DNA from: Delftia tsuruhatensis
GTDB taxonomy: Bacteria; Pseudomonadota; Gammaproteobacteria; Burkholderiales; Burkholderiaceae_C
Length of the DNA: 64,000 bases
Direction of reading: 5' to 3'
Assembly: GCF_903815225.1 (NCBI RefSeq)
Contig: NZ_LR813084.1
Span: forward strand, 3,018,501 to 3,082,500
Part shown: piece after piece, positions 13,449 through 22,060 of the stretch
How the letters are laid out: each line of letters opens with the position of its first letter
Numbering within the stretch: the first letter of the stretch is position 1
Position numbers and translations under genes: made by a program
The notes under the pieces: model-generated
The model's database searches: none
Told to the model about the DNA's origin: nothing
The model's input: only the letters and a program-made list of their open reading frames with translations

Positions 13449-15727
13449 ATGCTTCCAACCCCTTGCAACTGACGCGTCGCAATCTGCTCAAGCTCGGCGG
13501 CATGGTCATGGTCAGCTCTGTCGCGGCGGCGGGCCTGGTGGCTGAGACTTCCGGCCCTGCCGAGGCCGTGGCCGGCGCCTTTCCCATCCCTCCCATCGAC
13601 CGCGTGAGCAGCTTCATCGCCATCGGTGCCGACGGAAGCGTCACGGCCTATCACGGTCACGTGGACCTGGGCACGGGCATCCGCACCTCGCTGGCCCAGC
13701 TGGTGGCCGATGAACTCGACGTGGAGTTCGAACGCATCACCATGGTCCTGGGCCATACGGGCCGCACACCCAACCAGGGCCCGACCATTGCCAGCAACAC
13801 CATCCAGGTCGATGCCATCCCCATGCGCAAGGCTGCGGCCCAGGTGCGCCAGTTGCTGCTGGGCCTGGCGGCCGAAAAGCTGCAGCAGCCGGTGTCCGCG
13901 CTGGTCACCTCCAAGGGCGTGGTCGTGGGCAAGGGTGGCCGCCGCATCGGCTACGGCGAACTGGCCCAGGGCCAGGACCTGAACATCGCCCTGGACAAGG
14001 AGGTGCCGCTGCGCACCAGCGGCTTCAACTACATCGGCAAGTCCGTGCAGCGGGTGGACATCCCCGCCAAGGTGCTGGGCGCGCTGGCCTATGTGCACGA
14101 TGTGCGCGTTCCCGGCATGCTGCACGGCCGCGTGGTGCGCCCACCGTACGGCGGAGCGGATGCTTCCGCGCCGCTGGGCAGCAGCCTGGTGTCGGTCAAC
14201 GAGCAATCGGTGGCCCATCTGCCGGGCCTCGTCAAGGTCGTGGTACAGGGCGACTTCGTGGGCGTGGTGGCCGAGCGCGAGGAGCAGGCGATCGCGGCCA
14301 TGCGCCAGCTGGAGGTGACGTGGAAGGACTGGGCCGGCGTGCCCGACCTGTCGCTGGACGCCATGCACGGCACGCTGGCCAGGCACGAAAAAACGGACCG
14401 CATGCTGCGAGAGGATGCGGGCATCGATGAGGCCTTCTCGGGCGCCAGCAAGGTGATCGAGGCAGACTATGTCTGGCCCTACCATCTGCACGCCTCCATC
14501 GGCCCGTCCTGCGCGGTGGCCGATGTGAAGGGCGACCAGATCCAGGTGTGGACCGGCTCCCAGAACCCGCACGATGTGCGCAAGGACATCGCCACGCTGA
14601 CCGGCATGGCGGCGGACCAGATCAATGTCACGCGCCTGGAGGCCTCGGGCTGCTATGGACGCAACTGCGCCGACGACGTGGCATCCGATGCGGTGCTGCT
14701 GTCGCAGGCCGTGGGTCGTCCGGTGCGAGTGCAACTGATGCGCGAGCAGGAAGCGGCCTGGGAGCCCAAGGGCACGGGCCAGCTGATCCGCGTGCGCGGT
14801 GGCCTGGACGACAAGCACGAGGTGCTGGGCTACGAGCTCAAGACCTGCTACCCCTCCAATGACGCGGCGGCCCTGGCCCTGATCCTCACGGGAAAGGTGC
14901 CCAACAAGGCCAAGGTGCTGCAGATGGGCGACCGCACGGCCATTCCGCAGTACGAGTACCCGAAGATGCGCGTGGTCTCGCAGGATGCGGCACCCATCGT
15001 GCGCGCCTCGTGGATGCGCGGCGTCTCGGCCCTGCCCAACGTGTTCGCCCATGAATGCTGGATCGACGAGTGCGCCTGGCTGGCCGGCGAGGACCCCATC
15101 GCCTACCGTCTGCGCTACCTGAAGGATCCGCGCGCCGTGGCCCTGTCGCTTTCCGCGCGCAAGCACGCCAACTGGCAGGACGGCCCGGCCCACCGCAAGG
15201 CCGCGCCGGCCGACCAGCGCCTGGTCAAGGGCCGTGGCTTTGCCTACGCCCGCTACTACCACAGCAAGTTCCCCGGCTACGGAGCGGCCTGGGCCACCTG
15301 GATCTGCGACGTGACCGTGGACCGCGAGACCGGCGTGATCAAGGTGGACAAGGTCTTCGTGTCCCACGACTGTGGCGAGATGGTCAACCCGGCCGGCGTG
15401 CGCCACCAGGTGCACGGCAACATCATCCAGTCCACCAGCCGCGTGCTCAAGGAATACGTGACGTTCGACGGCAAGGGCGTGACCTCGCTGGACTGGGGTG
15501 GTTACCCCATCCTGCGTTTTGACGAACTTCCCGAGATCGATGTGCAACTGGTCGAGCGCCCGGGTGAAGACCCCATGGGTGCCGGCGAATCGGCCTCGGT
15601 GCCCAGTGCCGCCGCCGTCTCCAACGCCGTGTTCGATGCCACCGGCGTGCGCCTGCGCGAGGTGCCGTTCACCCCGGCGCGCGTGCTGGCCGCGCTCAAG
15701 GCCCAGGCGGCCAAGGCCGGCAACTGA
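13445..15727 (+). CDS. Moco-binding subunit, isoquinoline 1-oxidoreductase/aldehyde dehydrogenase type
   Basis: 760 residues. The N-terminus has a Tat-type signal (TRRNLLKLGGMVMVSSVAAAG), so the Moco-loaded enzyme should be exported folded. Family motifs include GHVDLGTGIRTSLAQLVADEL, the repeated Moco-domain pattern around EASGCYGRNCADDV, and the active-site end MGAGESASVPSAAAVSNAVFD with the expected Glu near the C-terminus. Known relatives oxidise isoquinoline (IorB), nicotinate (NicB) or aldehydes. A single-gene NicB carries its own cytochrome domains; here the cytochrome is encoded next door. Substrate not determinable. Confidence 0.88.
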   Translation: MNASNPLQLTRRNLLKLGGMVMVSSVAAAGLVAETSGPAEAVAGAFPIPPIDRVSSFIAIGADGSVTAYHGHVDLGTGIRTSLAQLVADELDVEFERITMVLGHTGRTPNQGPTIASNTIQVDAIPMRKAAAQVRQLLLGLAAEKLQQPVSALVTSKGVVVGKGGRRIGYGELAQGQDLNIALDKEVPLRTSGFNYIGKSVQRVDIPAKVLGALAYVHDVRVPGMLHGRVVRPPYGGADASAPLGSSLVSVNEQSVAHLPGLVKVVVQGDFVGVVAEREEQAIAAMRQLEVTWKDWAGVPDLSLDAMHGTLARHEKTDRMLREDAGIDEAFSGASKVIEADYVWPYHLHASIGPSCAVADVKGDQIQVWTGSQNPHDVRKDIATLTGMAADQINVTRLEASGCYGRNCADDVASDAVLLSQAVGRPVRVQLMREQEAAWEPKGTGQLIRVRGGLDDKHEVLGYELKTCYPSNDAAALALILTGKVPNKAKVLQMGDRTAIPQYEYPKMRVVSQDAAPIVRASWMRGVSALPNVFAHECWIDECAWLAGEDPIAYRLRYLKDPRAVALSLSARKHANWQDGPAHRKAAPADQRLVKGRGFAYARYYHSKFPGYGAAWATWICDVTVDRETGVIKVDKVFVSHDCGEMVNPAGVRHQVHGNIIQSTSRVLKEYVTFDGKGVTSLDWGGYPILRFDELPEIDVQLVERPGEDPMGAGESASVPSAAAVSNAVFDATGVRLREVPFTPARVLAALKAQAAKAGN

Positions 15728-15744
15728 GAACGAAGGACCAGGAC

Positions 15745-17073
15745 ATGCAAACAATCAAGAAAATCACCTTCGGCGTGGTTGGCCTGGCCGTGGTGGCCGG
15801 CGCCGCCTTCTGGCTGGCCACGGGCCGCGGCGAGATCGCTCCCCAGCAGCAGATCCCGGTGCAGGACTTCAGCCCGCAGCAGATCGACCAGGGGCGCCGT
15901 CTGGCGCACATGGGCGACTGCGCAGTCTGCCATACCGCCCCCGGCGGCCAGCGCAATGCGGGCGGCCTGGCCATGCCCAGCCCCTTCGGCACCATCTATT
16001 CGACCAACATCACGCCCGACGCCGAAACCGGCATCGGCCGCTGGTCGTTCGAGGCCTTCGAGCGCGCCATGCGCCACGGCGTGGACCGCGAGGGCAACTA
16101 CCTGTACCCGGCCTTCCCCTACACGGCGTTCACCCGCATCACCGATGAGGACATGAAGGCCCTGTACGCCTACCTGATGAGCGAACCGGCCGTCTCCAAC
16201 AAGGCCCCCAGGACCGCGCTGAACTTCCCGTTCAACGTGCGACGCGGCCTGGCCCTGTGGAACGCGCTGTATCTGGAGCCGGGCGTGCAGCCCGCGCCCG
16301 CCAACCAGTCGGGCGAGTGGGTGCGCGGTGCCTACCTGGTGGAAGGCCTGGGCCACTGCGCTGCCTGCCATTCGCCGCGCAATCAGTTCGGTGCCGAGAA
16401 GAAGGGCGTCGATCACCTGGCCGGCGCCTTCATCGATGGCTGGGATGCGCCCGCGCTCAACGACAAGGCCGTGGCCCCGCTGCCCTGGACGCGTGAGGAT
16501 CTGGTGCGCTACATGCAGACCGGCTTCTCGGAACGCCACGGCGTGGCCGCCGGCCCCATGGCGCCCGTGATCGAGGGCCTGTCGCACCAGTCGGCCGAGG
16601 ACATCAACGCCGTCGCGACCTATCTGATGTCCTATCGCAAGCCCTTGGCCGATGGAGCAGGCACGGGCGACGCCCAGGCCCTGGTGAAGGAAAAGACCGA
16701 AGTGGCCAGGCTACCCGTGGACGCCCAGGGCTACCGCCTGTACCAGGGCGCCTGCATGGCCTGCCACCGCGCGGACCCCAGCGGCGTGCTGGCGGGCAGC
16801 AGCTTTGGCGCGCGGCCCCAGCTGTCGCTGAATACCAACCTGTACAGCGATTCGCCCACCAACGCCATCCACGTGGTGCTCAACGGCATCACGCGACCGG
16901 CGCATCCGCAGCTGGGAACCATGCCGGCTTTCCGCCACAACCTGAGCGACGAGCAGATCGCCACGCTGCTCAACACCATGCGCAGCCAGTACGGCCTGCA
17001 GCCCTGGGCCGGCCTGAGCGACAAGGTCAAGGCCCTGCGCGAGGAAACCCGGCCTGGCAAGGCGTTGCACTGA
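15745..17073 (+). CDS. Tri-haem cytochrome c subunit of the Moco dehydrogenase
   Basis: 442 residues with an N-terminal membrane anchor or signal (ITFGVVGLAVVAGAAFWLA) and three CxxCH haem sites: CAVCH (~58), CAACH (~205) and CMACH (~338). Met ligands are likely in MPSPFG-like and TMPAFRH segments. It should accept electrons from the 2Fe-2S subunit and pass them to the respiratory chain, as in acetic-acid-bacterial aldehyde dehydrogenases and nicotinate dehydrogenase. It follows the Moco gene by 17 bp and ends at a strong terminator. Confidence 0.92.
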   Translation: MQTIKKITFGVVGLAVVAGAAFWLATGRGEIAPQQQIPVQDFSPQQIDQGRRLAHMGDCAVCHTAPGGQRNAGGLAMPSPFGTIYSTNITPDAETGIGRWSFEAFERAMRHGVDREGNYLYPAFPYTAFTRITDEDMKALYAYLMSEPAVSNKAPRTALNFPFNVRRGLALWNALYLEPGVQPAPANQSGEWVRGAYLVEGLGHCAACHSPRNQFGAEKKGVDHLAGAFIDGWDAPALNDKAVAPLPWTREDLVRYMQTGFSERHGVAAGPMAPVIEGLSHQSAEDINAVATYLMSYRKPLADGAGTGDAQALVKEKTEVARLPVDAQGYRLYQGACMACHRADPSGVLAGSSFGARPQLSLNTNLYSDSPTNAIHVVLNGITRPAHPQLGTMPAFRHNLSDEQIATLLNTMRSQYGLQPWAGLSDKVKALREETRPGKALH

Positions 17074-17123
17074 GCCTTGCCCTGTGTCATCTGCGCGGCC
17101 AGGATGGCGCGCTAGGATGTCAA

Positions 17124-17153
17124 GGAACCGCCGGGGCCGGCGGTTCCTTTTTT
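17124..17153 (+). terminator. Rho-independent terminator after the Moco dehydrogenase operon
   Basis: Perfect 9-bp stem GGAACCGCC (17124-17132) with GGCGGTTCC (17139-17147), a 6-nt loop and TTTTTT directly after. It separates the three-gene operon from the acyl-CoA dehydrogenase-like gene. Confidence 0.93.
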
Positions 17154-17174
17154 CATTGGGAATCCATACGCCAT

Positions 17175-18326
17175 ATGACACTGTTGAAGCCAGCCTCCCG
17201 CGTCCCTGAAGACTCCACCCTGCTCACCGAGGCCGATCGCCAGTGGCTGGATGAACGCGCCGGATCGCTGGATGCCGATGCCAGCCAGGCCGCCAGCGTC
17301 GTGCCCTATCTGGCCCGTGCCGGCCTGCTCACGCATGGCCTGCCCCAGGCGATGGGCGGGCGAGGGACGCCGGTCAGCCATGCCATCGAAGCCATTGCCC
17401 AGGTGGCCTCGCACTCGGTGGCGGCGGCGTTTGCCTTCTGGGGCCAGCGCGTGCTGATCCAGATGCTGGCTGCGACCGGCAATACCGGCCTGCGCGAGCG
17501 CTGGCTGCCGGCGCTGCTGCGCGGCGAGACGGCAGGCGCTTCGGGGCTGTCCAACATCATGAAATTCCTCAGTGGCATCGAGGCACTGAGCATCCGCGCG
17601 ATGCCCGCACCTGGCGGCGGCTGGCTGCTCGATGGCGGCGTGCCATGGTGCACCAACCTGCGCGAGCCGCAGTTCCTGGCGGCCGTGGCCGTGGCGCGCG
17701 ACGACGGCGCGCCACCCATGATCGTGGCCCTGCCTTCGGACCGGCCAGGCCTGCAGCGCTCACCGGACCTGGAATTGATGGCGTTGCGCGGAACGAACAC
17801 GGCCGCGCTGCGGCTCGCTGGCGTGGCCATCACGGCCGATGACCTGCTGGCCGAAAAGGCCGGGGGCTTCCTGCCGCAGGTGCGTCCCGCCTTCCTGGGC
17901 ATGCAGTGCGGCCTGTCCATCGGCCTGGCGCGGGCGGCCTGCGCGGCGGCGGCGCGGCGCATGGGAGAGGGCGGCCACGTGCTGCGCGAGGCGCTGACGG
18001 AGACCCGTGAGCGGCTGGAAGACGCGGCCATGGCCATCCAGAAAGGCGTGGACGGCGGCGAATTCGCCGAGGCGCCCCAGCGCCTGTTCGCGCTGCGCCT
18101 GGCGCTGCACGACAGCGTGCAGCAGGCCCTGCAACTGGAACTGCAGGCCACGGGTGGCAGGGCCTACCACCTGGATGTGCCGGGCGTCGCCACGCCGGGC
18201 GTCGCCACGCCGGGCGTCACCACGCCGGGAGGTTTTGCACGCCGCTGGCGCGAGTCGGCCTTCATCCCCATCGTCACGCCCAGCGTGACCCAGCTGCTGG
18301 GCGAGCTGAAGAAGCACGGCGGCTAG
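17175..18326 (+). CDS. Acyl-CoA dehydrogenase-family protein
   Basis: 383 residues with the all-helical N-domain, the middle beta-domain (GETAGASGLSNIMK; GGWLLDGGVPWCTN) and the C-terminal four-helix domain (FLGMQCGLSIGLARAA). The usual catalytic Glu is not obvious, and the FAD-binding signature is atypical. It could be a monooxygenase-like or diverged member rather than a beta-oxidation enzyme. Near the C-terminus, three PGVAT/PGVTT units encoded by a 15-bp tandem repeat are inserted before a conserved-looking end (RRWRESAFIPIVTPSV). No partner gene adjoins it. Confidence 0.75.
   Translation: MTLLKPASRVPEDSTLLTEADRQWLDERAGSLDADASQAASVVPYLARAGLLTHGLPQAMGGRGTPVSHAIEAIAQVASHSVAAAFAFWGQRVLIQMLAATGNTGLRERWLPALLRGETAGASGLSNIMKFLSGIEALSIRAMPAPGGGWLLDGGVPWCTNLREPQFLAAVAVARDDGAPPMIVALPSDRPGLQRSPDLELMALRGTNTAALRLAGVAITADDLLAEKAGGFLPQVRPAFLGMQCGLSIGLARAACAAAARRMGEGGHVLREALTETRERLEDAAMAIQKGVDGGEFAEAPQRLFALRLALHDSVQQALQLELQATGGRAYHLDVPGVATPGVATPGVTTPGGFARRWRESAFIPIVTPSVTQLLGELKKHGG
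18179..18223 (+). repeat. 15-bp minisatellite, three in-frame copies
   Basis: GCCGGGCGTCGCCAC occurs three times head to tail (the third with one change to GTCACCAC), followed by a partial copy. It encodes PGVAT-PGVAT-PGVTT inside the acyl-CoA dehydrogenase-like protein. A 15-bp unit preserves frame, so copy number can vary without disrupting the gene. Confidence 0.9.
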
Positions 18327-18338
18327 CAGCTCGGCCGC

Positions 18339-18622
18339 TCAAGACCTGCGGGCCGGGCGCAATGCCTGGTCCAGCACTCCCATGGCGGTTCCGGAGGCCG
18401 CCAGCAGGCGCGGGCGCGACACGCCGTCGCGCGCCTGCACCGAGATGCCGTGCAGCCGGCATAGAAGTCGCCCAGGGCCTGCACATCCGCGCCTTCCCGC
18501 AACTCGCCCTCGTCCATCGCGCGTTGCAGGCGGTCGATGATGGACTGCGCGCGCTGGCGGCGGTGCACGGCCAGCCAGGCGGCCACTTCCTCGTTTTCCT
18601 GCGCGAAATTGATTGCTGACCT
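18339..18622 (-). pseudogene. TetR-family regulator, C-terminal fragment with frameshift
   Basis: Only the C-terminal ligand-binding half remains: SAINFAQENEEVAAWLAVHR, then DVQALGDFYAG in one frame, and LHGISVQARDGVSRPRLLA in the next. The frame breaks near 18455, consistent with loss of one base (GGC-TGCAC for GGC-CTGCAC). The N-terminal HTH is missing; homology stops around 18620, where the isomerase fragment on the other strand begins. Confidence 0.7.
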
Positions 18623-18623
18623 G

Positions 18624-18992
18624 TTCCCGTTCCCGCAGCGCCCGGCCGGCCTCATCGAGACCGCCTTCGAGGAGCTGGCGCGCCGCAGGCGCCCCATCCT
18701 GGACGCCTGCGACGAGCAGGGCGTGAACCTGTGCTACGAAATCCACCCCAGCGAGGACCTGCACGACGGCACCAGCTTCGAGCGCTTCCATGAACTGGTC
18801 GGCCGCCACGAACGCTGCAAGATCCTGTTCGATCCCAGCCACTTCGTGCTGCAGCAGCTGGGCTATCTCGACTACATCGACATCTATCGCGAGCACATCC
18901 GCATGTTCCATGTGAAGGATGCGGAGTTCCTGCCCAGCGGCCGCCAGGGCATCTACAGTGGCTACTCCTCGTGGCTGGAGCGGGCAGGGCGA
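18624..18992 (+). pseudogene. Sugar phosphate isomerase/epimerase (TIM-barrel), internal fragment
   Basis: Reads QRPAGLIETAFEELAR, CYEIHPSEDLHDG, HERCKILFDPSHFVLQ, MFHVKDAEF and GIYSGYSSWLERAGR, the metal-site segments of xylose-isomerase-like TIM barrels. The N-terminal third and everything after AGR (normally FRSLGDGQVDF) are missing. Downstream (19000-19130) another frame reads GDGVPVAAVRLPGMVHACIH, a possible fragment of a third gene I cannot name. No start codon or complete domain is left. Confidence 0.7.
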
Positions 18993-19135
18993 CGGCGTGC
19001 CCGTGGCGGCCGTGCGCCTGCCGGGCATGGTCCATGCCTGCATCCACATGCTGGGGCTGGCTCCGGCAGCGCGCCGGCTGCTGGACGAGGCGGGGGGCGC
19101 CGTCCGGCGGGCGCTGGGCACGGGACAGGGCCGAA

Positions 19136-19345
19136 TCAGGCCTGGGCCAGGAAGGCCGCCACCAGGGCATTCGCATGCCCGTGGCCCATCTGGTGCCCGG
19201 CCTTGAGCCGGGCCACCAGCTCCATGTGCTTGCGCGTGTCCTGCCTTTTCAGCAAGTCCATCCAGTATGCGATGGGCTGGCCGTAGGTCTTCTCTATGGA
19301 TGGGAAGTACGAGGCCGGGCCCCTGACCTTGGCTGTCTCCGTCAT
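19136..19345 (-). CDS. DUF4287-domain small protein
   Basis: A 69-residue protein beginning MTETAKVRGPASYFPSIEKTYG and continuing with HMELVARLKAGHQMGHGHANAL. This pattern (short helical domain, SIE+tYGrp..W, GHGHANALV) is typical of DUF4287 proteins. A GAAGGGA ribosome site precedes the start. Function unknown. It lies beside the gene graveyard and upstream of the bestrophin-like gene's 3' end. Confidence 0.8.
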   Translation of the reverse strand: MTETAKVRGPASYFPSIEKTYGQPIAYWMDLLKRQDTRKHMELVARLKAGHQMGHGHANALVAAFLAQA

Positions 19346-19391
19346 GGCGTGTCCCTTCTTTCCGTGATGCGGGTGCGGCGATTGTGCCGCC

Positions 19392-20303
19392 TCAGGTCAG
19401 GAACAGCACATCCTCCTGCAGGGGGGCGGGCGGCAACGGCTCGCCAGCCAGCTCGCGCAGCGTGGCCTCGATCATCCGGGACATGGCGTCCAGCGCCAGG
19501 TCGTTGGGCGCGGTGCCGAAGGGCTCTTCCAGCTCGGCGCCCAGGGCCTCCAGCGCGAAGAAGGTGTAGGCGATGAAGGCCACGATCACCGGCGTCATGA
19601 AGCCGATGGCATCCACCAGACCGAAGGGCAGCAGCACGCAGTACAGGTAGATGGTGCGGTGGATGATGACCGCGTAGGTGAACGGGATGGGCGTGCCCGC
19701 GATGCGCTCGCAACCGCCCAGCGCTTCGCCGAGCTTGCACAGCGGCGCCTCCATGGCGGGCACCAGCACGGGATCCAGGCTGCCTTCGCGCCGACGCGCC
19801 AGCAGCCACTCTCCAGCCATCAGCAGCAGCACGGCCGGCTTGAAGCGCACGGGGGCCAGGCGCTCGCAGTCGCCGGGCGGCAGCAGGCGCTGCATGTCGG
19901 CGCCTGCGTCGGTGCCGCGCAACTGATGGCGCAGCGCGTGCACGAAGGCGGCCAGGGTCATGGCCAGGGCAGGGGTGTGCTCGGGCGCGTCGCACAGGGT
20001 CCGGGCCTGGCGCACCAGGGAGCGCGTCTCGTTGAGCACGCTGCCCCAGAGCATGCGCGCCTCCCAGTAGCGTGCATAGCTGGTGCTGTTGCGAAACCCC
20101 AGGAAGATGGCCAGCGTCAGCCCGATCAGGGAGAACGGCACGAAGTTCAGCGGCACCTTCCACGCGAACAGCTGGCCGTGCAAGGCCGTGACCACCACGG
20201 CAAACCCGGTGGCGGCCAGCAGCTGGGGCAGGATGTCGAGGAGCACGGAGCCGCGCAGCACGAACAGCATGCGCAGCCAGTGGGGACGGGGCCGGATGAT
20301 CAT
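19392..20303 (-). CDS. Bestrophin-like (UPF0187/YneE) anion channel
   Basis: 303 residues from MIIRPRPHWLRMLF, the same length as E. coli YneE; the longer reading to 20387 is not needed. Four hydrophobic regions are visible, with the signature FLGFRNSTSYARYWEARMLWG between TM1 and TM2 and TYAVIIHRTIYLYC further on. Bacterial bestrophin homologues form pentameric ion channels. Expressed alone, and divergent from the metal-efflux region. Confidence 0.9.
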   Translation of the reverse strand: MIIRPRPHWLRMLFVLRGSVLLDILPQLLAATGFAVVVTALHGQLFAWKVPLNFVPFSLIGLTLAIFLGFRNSTSYARYWEARMLWGSVLNETRSLVRQARTLCDAPEHTPALAMTLAAFVHALRHQLRGTDAGADMQRLLPPGDCERLAPVRFKPAVLLLMAGEWLLARRREGSLDPVLVPAMEAPLCKLGEALGGCERIAGTPIPFTYAVIIHRTIYLYCVLLPFGLVDAIGFMTPVIVAFIAYTFFALEALGAELEEPFGTAPNDLALDAMSRMIEATLRELAGEPLPPAPLQEDVLFLT

Positions 20304-20455
20304 GGGGGCTCGCTCGGGATGGGCAGTCCGATACTCTAACCGTCCCGGGCCGGGAACTGTTCGCCCTGCGTTGCGATGCCCGGGCATGGGGCTTCGCCCT
20401 ATGTTGCAGTGCGGGATTGCGCGGGTCGCGCGGGACCGGGCACTACAATCAGACC

Positions 20456-20896
20456 ATGCTGCATGCCATCCGTCGCCTGTCCCTGAAGAGCGCGCTGCTG
20501 CTCATGATGGTGGCGCAACTGCTGATCCCGCTGCTGCACAGCCATTTCGGCACGCCGAACCAGGCGGGCCTGCACATCCATGCCGCACCGTCGCGGGTGG
20601 CGGACTCCCATTTCCATCTGTTCATGGCGCATGGTTCAGTCGGCGACATGGACGAGCAGCCTGTCGAGCCCTTCGAGGTTGATGTGCAGGACGCGCTGCA
20701 GCCGCTGGACCTGCTGCCCATGCCCTTGCTGGCCGTCATCGGTCTGGCCCTGCTCACCCTGGGGCTGCGTGCCGCGCGCATGCGTTCCATCGCCCCCAGG
20801 CCTGCGCCCATTGCACCGCCCCTGCGCCTGAGTGCGCGCTGGCGGGGCCGCGTGATACGGCCATCCCCGGCCCAGGCGCCACCTCTCGCTTCCTGA
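20456..20896 (+). CDS. Small His-rich membrane protein preceding metal efflux genes
   Basis: 146 residues from ATG 20456. An N-terminal TM or signal (LKSALLLMMVAQLLIPLLHS), a His-rich periplasmic stretch (HSHFG, HIH, DSHFHLFMAHG), then a second TM (MPLLAVIGLALLTLGLR) and a basic proline-rich tail. The His pairs could bind Zn, Co or Cu. It lies 90 bp before the RND adaptor gene on the same strand and probably opens that operon. Similar small periplasmic proteins accompany other HME-RND systems, but I cannot name a family. Confidence 0.65.
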   Translation: MLHAIRRLSLKSALLLMMVAQLLIPLLHSHFGTPNQAGLHIHAAPSRVADSHFHLFMAHGSVGDMDEQPVEPFEVDVQDALQPLDLLPMPLLAVIGLALLTLGLRAARMRSIAPRPAPIAPPLRLSARWRGRVIRPSPAQAPPLAS

Positions 20897-20986
20897 CCCC
20901 CGGGCCCGTCGCCCGGGCCTGCCATCGCCCGCGCGCCGCGAACGGCTGCGCGTGGACGGCGTTCGTGTTTTCCCCCGGAGTCAGGA

Positions 20987-22060
20987 ATGTTCTTCTCCCC
21001 ATGGCTTTTGGCCGGCGCACTCGCGCTGCCAGCCGTCGGCATGGCCGCGCCGGCCCAGGCCGAACCGGCATCCCTTGCCTTGTCAGCCGAGCAGGCGCGC
21101 GCGCTGGGCGTGCGCTTCGAACCCCTTGCGCCCGCCGGGCGGCTGGACATCGCGGTCCATGCGCGCGTCGTGCTCCGGCCCGATGCCCAGGCCGTGGTGG
21201 CCGCGCCCTATGCGGGTGCGGTGCCGCGTGTGCTGGTGGCCCTCGGCCAGACCGTCAAGGCCGGCCAGGCGGTGGTCTCCTTCACCAGCCCTCAGCAGTA
21301 CGAGGCGCGCCGCGCGCTGCAGGAAGCCGAGTCCCAGGCGCGCCTGGCACGCCAATCCCTGGCGCGCGACCAGGCGCTGCATGAGGACGGCATCATCGCC
21401 GCCAGCCGCTGGCAGGCCACGCAGGCCCGTGCCGCCGAGACGGCGGCCATGGCCCTGGCCCGCCGTGCCGAGCTGGCCTCCAGCGGCCTGCGCTTCAGCG
21501 GCGACGAGGCGCACCTGGTTGCGCCCCGCGCCGGCCTGGTGACCGAGGTCCTGGCCGTGCCCGGCGCCCGCGTGGAGGCCTCGGCACCCCTGGTGCGCGT
21601 TGCCGACCCCCAGGCGCTGGAGCTGGACCTGCTGCTGGGCCGTGAAGTACCACTGCCCGCCGTGGGGGATGCGGTAGAGGTCGCCGCCCGCAGTGCGGCC
21701 GGGAAGGTCGCGGGCATCGCGCCCGTGGGTGATGGCTCGGCGGGCATGCGCGTGCGCGTGGCCTTGCGGCGGCAGGGCGACCTGCGCCTGGGGGAGAGCG
21801 TGTCCGCCACGCTGGCCCTTGACGCAGGGCCGGCAGATCCCGCTGGCGCGCGCCGGCGGATACCGGCGGCGGCGCTGGCGCACTGGCAGGGCCGCGCCGG
21901 CGTGTTCGTGGCCACCGGCCAGGGCGTGCGTTTCGCGCCGTTGTCCGTGGAGGCCGGCGACGAGGCCACGGCCGTGGTGCGCGGCGCGCTGCCGGCCGGG
22001 GCACGCATCGCGGTGACGGGCATCGCCGCGCTCAAGGGCCTGCTGTCCGGAGGCGAATGA
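20987..22060 (+). CDS. HME-RND efflux periplasmic adaptor (CzcB/CusB-like)
   Basis: 357 residues with signal peptide (LLAGALALPAVGMAAPAQA). The biotinyl-lipoyl half-motifs are at AAPYAGAVPRVLVALGQTVKAGQAVVSF, split here by a helical hairpin (YEARRALQEAESQARL) and resumed at VAPRAGLVTEVLAVPG. It couples the inner-membrane pump to the outer-membrane channel. It is at the small end of CzcB-type adaptors and lacks their N-terminal metal-binding extension. Its TGA overlaps the pump's ATG (ATGA). Confidence 0.9.
   Translation: MFFSPWLLAGALALPAVGMAAPAQAEPASLALSAEQARALGVRFEPLAPAGRLDIAVHARVVLRPDAQAVVAAPYAGAVPRVLVALGQTVKAGQAVVSFTSPQQYEARRALQEAESQARLARQSLARDQALHEDGIIAASRWQATQARAAETAAMALARRAELASSGLRFSGDEAHLVAPRAGLVTEVLAVPGARVEASAPLVRVADPQALELDLLLGREVPLPAVGDAVEVAARSAAGKVAGIAPVGDGSAGMRVRVALRRQGDLRLGESVSATLALDAGPADPAGARRRIPAAALAHWQGRAGVFVATGQGVRFAPLSVEAGDEATAVVRGALPAGARIAVTGIAALKGLLSGGE

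Noticed and set aside
13268..15754. An 828-codon minus-strand frame opposite the Moco subunit gene
   Set aside because: Same kind of GC-driven antisense frame; no recognisable motif and no ribosome site.
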